Positions 61,375 through 64,000 of a DNA stretch of 64,000 nt are shown here, piece after piece. Made by a program: the position numbers and the translations under genes. The DNA comes from Alsobacter sp045348435 (GTDB lineage Bacteria > Pseudomonadota > Alphaproteobacteria > Rhizobiales > Beijerinckiaceae). The stretch spans positions 2,914,001 to 2,978,000 of the forward strand of contig NZ_CP157484.1 in the NCBI RefSeq assembly GCF_045348435.1, written 5' to 3'. The notes beneath the pieces are model-generated. The model was not told where the DNA came from. It ran no database searches and worked only from the letters and a program-made list of their open reading frames with translations. Every line of letters starts with the position of its first letter. Position 1 is the first letter of the stretch.

Positions 61375-61488
61375 ATGACGGAACTGACCGCAATGCGTCT
61401 GCGAAAGCTGGTGAGACGGACATTGGGCCTGCTCGTGTTCGCGTATCTGGCCGCCGGCGTCGCCGCGACGCTCGTGACGCTGCCGTGA
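61375..61488 (+). CDS. 37-residue single-span membrane peptide
   Basis: MTELTAMRLRKLVRRTLG followed by a hydrophobic stretch LLVFAYLAAGVAATLVTLP and a stop. The ATG is preceded by a strong ribosome site (TAGGAGGCGAGGC). A basic cytoplasmic head and one membrane span fit a small membrane protein. Function unknown; it lies alone, upstream of the OmpA-domain gene on the same strand. Codon choice and the ribosome site are the only support. Confidence 0.5.
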   Translation: MTELTAMRLRKLVRRTLGLLVFAYLAAGVAATLVTLP

Positions 61489-61743
61489 GCAGGGCGTCGC
61501 GGGCCTGAGGCGGACCGACGCGCGAACACGGCGCCGCAGCCATCGCACGAGGGATGTCGGGAGAAGATCCAGCGGCGCTGGGGTGGGCGGCCGTCGCCTG
61601 CCCCAGAGGCGCCGCCCCGATGCGCCGCCCCAGAAGCGCCGCCTCATGCGCGCTCCGGGCCGCCCCATGTTCGCCGCAAGCCGGCCACACGAGGGTCGCT
61701 CTCGGTTGAAAGCTTGGCGCCCCCGAAACGGCAAGACGAGATC

Positions 61744-64000
61744 ATGACAAAGACAAGAGACCTTCTGCTCGCCGGCGTGATGGGTCCGGCGCTGCTCCTT
61801 GGCCAGCCCGCTTTCGCGTCCACGGATGCGGCGCGCCGGTCCGCGGCCGACGCCGCGGCGACGCGCGGCGCATCGGACCTGCCGATCGTGCTGGCCCAGG
61901 GGCAGCCGCCCGAGCCGGCCGAGGGAGGACCTCCACGCCGGGGACCGCAGGGCCAGCCCGGCGGGCCGGGACAGCGCGGTCCGGGTCCGGGAGGTCCTGG
62001 TCCCGGAGGTCCTGGTCCGGGAGGCCCCGGTCCCGGCGCACGGCCGCCCCAGGCCGCGCCCGGCCTTCCGCCGGGCCCGCCGCCTGGAGCCGCGCCGCGG
62101 CCGCAGCCTCCGGCCGCGCCGCCGCCGGTCGTGGCCCCGCGCCCGCCTGCTCCGCCCGCGCCCCCGCCGGCCGCCGCGCCGCGCCCCGCACCGCCCCCTG
62201 TCGCCCCGCCGCCCCCTCCGGCCGCCGCTCCGCGCCAGCCGGCTCCGCCGGCGGCCCCGCCGCGCGCGCCTGCCCCGCCTCCGCCGCCGCCCGCCGGGAT
62301 CGCGCCTCCCGCGCCCCCGCGCGCCGCGCCTCCTCCCCCGCCCGCCGCGCAGACCGCGCCGCGGCCGGCCCCCGGCGTCGAGGGCCAGCCGGCTCCGGGA
62401 CGCCCGGGACCCGGCGGCCCGCCTCCGGGCGCGCCTCGGCCGCCCGCCGCCGCGGCTCCGCCCCCTCCCCCGCCGCCCGCCGCCGCCGCGCCCCCCGGGG
62501 CCGCGCCCGCTCGCCCCGCGCCCGGCCTCGGCGAAGCGCCGCGCGCAGCGCCGCCCGGCTCGCCGGCGCTGCGACCCGGCGGACCGCGCCCCGGCCTCGC
62601 TCCGGCCCAGGCCGTGAACCCAGCCCCCGGCGCCCCTCCGGTCCCCGGCGCTCCGCCGGCGCCCGGCGCCGCCCCGCCACCGCCCCCGGCTGCGGCGCAG
62701 CCGCCCGCGCCCGGCGCGCCGCCGGCTCCAGGAACGCCGCGCCAGGTCCAGCCCGGCCGCATTCCTGGCGCCGCGCCAGGCCAGCCGGGAGCGGCGGGAA
62801 GGCCCGGCGCCCCAGGACAGCCGGCCTTGTCGGGACAGCCGCCCGCCCCAGGGCAGCCGGTCCCAGGACAGCCGGTTCCAGGACAGCCCGCCTCAAGCCA
62901 GCCCGCGCCGGGACAGCCGCCCGTCCCCGGCCAGCCGGCGGTCTCCGGACAGCCGCCCATCCCGGGCCAAGGCCGGCCTCCCGTTGCGGGCCAGCCGCCC
63001 GCCCCTGGAGCGCCTCCCGCCCCGCAGGGCCTCGCGCCGCAGCCGGGTCAGCCCCCCGTCGCCGGCCAGCCCGCCGGGCGCCCGCCCGGAGGCCCCGCCC
63101 AGACGCAGGCGCCGGGCTTCGCACCGCCGCCTGGCGCGCCGGCCCAGCTCGCGCCCGGACAGGTCCCGGGCCAGAGTCCCGGACAGATTCCGGGCCAGCC
63201 CTCCGCCGCCGCGCCGCGCCGGGGCGGCATCGGCCCGGCCGGCGCGGCGGCGCTCGGCGCTGCGGCCGGCTTCGTCGGCGGCTACATGGCGTCCGAGGGC
63301 GCGCGCAATTTCGACGACGTGCGCCAGCGCCGCCGCGAGGTCACGCAGGACGGCGTCACCGTCATCCAGGAGCCTGGCCGCACCATCTATCGCGGCGAGA
63401 ACGACCGCGTGTTCCTGCGCCACGACGAGACCGAGCGCTTCCGCGAGCTGGGCGGCTCGGTCCGCACCGAGCGCCGCCAGGGCGAGCAGGTGACCATCTA
63501 CGACCGCGGCGGCGGCGAGGAGGTCATCACGGTCACCGACGAGAGCGGCCGGCTGCTGCGCCGCATCCGCCGGAGCCCGGACGGCCGCGAGGTTGTGCTG
63601 ATCGACAATGGCTGGCGCGGGCCGCCGCGCAGCTTCGAGGACGAGGTGATCGAACTCCCGCCCCCGCCGCTGCGCATCCCGCGCGAGCGCTATGTGGTCG
63701 ACGCCGACATCGCCGACGAGCGCCTGATCTACGAGACGATCACGGCCCCGCCGGTCGCCGCGGTGCCGCGCCGCTATACGCTCGACGAAGTGCGCTACAG
63801 CCCGGATCTGCGCGCCCATATGCGCAGCGTCGACGTGAACACGATCAACTTCGAGACCGGCTCGTGGACCGTGCCCCCAGACCAGGCGCAACGGCTCGCC
63901 ACCCTCGCCCAGGCCGTCAACCAGGCGGTGCGGGCGAACCCGAGCGAGGTGTTCCTGCTGGAGGGCCACACCGACGCGGTCGGCTCGGACGTCGACAACC
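61744..64000 (+). CDS. proline-rich OmpA-domain protein, C-terminus beyond the window
   Basis: An uninterrupted frame of 752 codons to the window end. A signal-like N-terminus (DLLLAGVMGPALLLGQPAFAS) is followed by residues 55-490 made almost wholly of Pro, Ala, Gly and Gln, with collagen-like GPGPG units and many PGQP repeats. A glycine-rich hydrophobic segment (GPAGAAALGAAAGFVGGYMASEG, about 497-519) could be a glycine-zipper membrane anchor, followed by a beta-rich basic domain. From about residue 695 an OmpA peptidoglycan-binding domain begins (VNTINFETGSWTVPPDQAQRLATLAQAVN, LLEGHTDAVGSDVDN) and is cut. It probably links the outer membrane to peptidoglycan, with the proline-rich region spanning or protruding. 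Confidence 0.85.
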   Translation, partial: MTKTRDLLLAGVMGPALLLGQPAFASTDAARRSAADAAATRGASDLPIVLAQGQPPEPAEGGPPRRGPQGQPGGPGQRGPGPGGPGPGGPGPGGPGPGARPPQAAPGLPPGPPPGAAPRPQPPAAPPPVVAPRPPAPPAPPPAAAPRPAPPPVAPPPPPAAAPRQPAPPAAPPRAPAPPPPPPAGIAPPAPPRAAPPPPPAAQTAPRPAPGVEGQPAPGRPGPGGPPPGAPRPPAAAAPPPPPPPAAAAPPGAAPARPAPGLGEAPRAAPPGSPALRPGGPRPGLAPAQAVNPAPGAPPVPGAPPAPGAAPPPPPAAAQPPAPGAPPAPGTPRQVQPGRIPGAAPGQPGAAGRPGAPGQPALSGQPPAPGQPVPGQPVPGQPASSQPAPGQPPVPGQPAVSGQPPIPGQGRPPVAGQPPAPGAPPAPQGLAPQPGQPPVAGQPAGRPPGGPAQTQAPGFAPPPGAPAQLAPGQVPGQSPGQIPGQPSAAAPRRGGIGPAGAAALGAAAGFVGGYMASEGARNFDDVRQRRREVTQDGVTVIQEPGRTIYRGENDRVFLRHDETERFRELGGSVRTERRQGEQVTIYDRGGGEEVITVTDESGRLLRRIRRSPDGREVVLIDNGWRGPPRSFEDEVIELPPPPLRIPRERYVVDADIADERLIYETITAPPVAAVPRRYTLDEVRYSPDLRAHMRSVDVNTINFETGSWTVPPDQAQRLATLAQAVNQAVRANPSEVFLLEGHTDAVGSDVDN
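61978..62037 (+). repeat. short in-frame tandem repeat encoding GPGPG
   Basis: Four 15-base units, each coding GPGPG, start the proline-rich region of the OmpA-domain protein. They differ only at third codon positions. They could vary in copy number between strains. Confidence 0.7.

Noticed and set aside
61644..63124. Gly/Pro-rich minus-strand frames opposite the proline-rich region
   Set aside because: They are the complement of Pro/Ala/Gly codons. The plus-strand frame is continuous from a signal peptide to an OmpA domain.

Overview
This high-GC window reads as chromosome of an alphaproteobacterium, most likely of the order Hyphomicrobiales (Rhizobiales). The main reasons are the divergent metC / aapJQMP arrangement, the tolC-pcm pair, alphaproteobacterial stress-promoter motifs (GGAAC-N16-CGTT, and TGATCY-N18-TAGRCW next to a ChrR-like protein) and dense same-strand gene overlaps. 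No phage, insertion sequence, integrase or CRISPR array was seen. The assignment rests on protein and gene-order recognition only.

Left end (1-12.1 kb): the N-terminal part of a TolC-type outer membrane channel and a Pcm-like methyltransferase, then tRNA-Cys and tRNA-Asn. A stress and lipid module follows: class I photolyase, FAD oxidoreductase, DUF1365 protein, cyclopropane-fatty-acid synthase and GPH-family carrier on the plus strand, converging on an SDR and a ChrR-like protein on the minus strand. Both outer ends carry matching ECF-type promoters, but no sigma factor gene lies in the window and the ChrR-like protein has lost three of the four zinc ligands of its anti-sigma domain. AlaX, a mercaptopyruvate sulfurtransferase and a small cysteine-bearing membrane protein follow.

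Middle (12.1-29.1 kb): aapP-M-Q-J (general L-amino acid ABC importer) divergent from metC, and a transglutaminase-like peptidase. A LacI regulator then faces a catabolic operon across a perfect palindrome. That operon has an intradiol dioxygenase, SDR, BKACE (DUF849), MDR oxidoreductase, cupin and two NMT1-type solute-binding proteins without their own permease. A Cys/Met-metabolism PLP enzyme and an iron-sulfur (6-4)-type photolyase close the region.

Aromatic-CoA region (29.1-43.9 kb): a fused flavin monooxygenase/old-yellow-enzyme protein of the 2-aminobenzoyl-CoA monooxygenase/reductase type, an FAD hydroxylase, a cupin, a complete Liv-type ABC importer, and a divergent operon of SDR, MarR, enoyl-CoA hydratase, acyl-CoA dehydrogenase, aryl-CoA ligase and RidA. 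Together they look like an uptake and CoA-dependent breakdown pathway for 2-aminobenzoate (anthranilate) or a close relative. Three sites of the form TTYAA-N2-TTRAA lie at the promoters and are the likely MarR operators.

Right end (43.9-64 kb): an exported alpha/beta hydrolase, an SsuABC/TauABC-like importer, tRNA-Met, a small phosphoesterase, a Tat-signal fumarylacetoacetase-fold protein, a hemolysin III family protein, an archaic (Csu-like) chaperone-usher pilus cluster, glgA, msrB, a 2H phosphoesterase, a small secreted protein behind a textbook EcfG promoter, a chemoreceptor-like protein, a 37-residue membrane peptide, and a very proline-rich OmpA-domain protein cut by the window edge.
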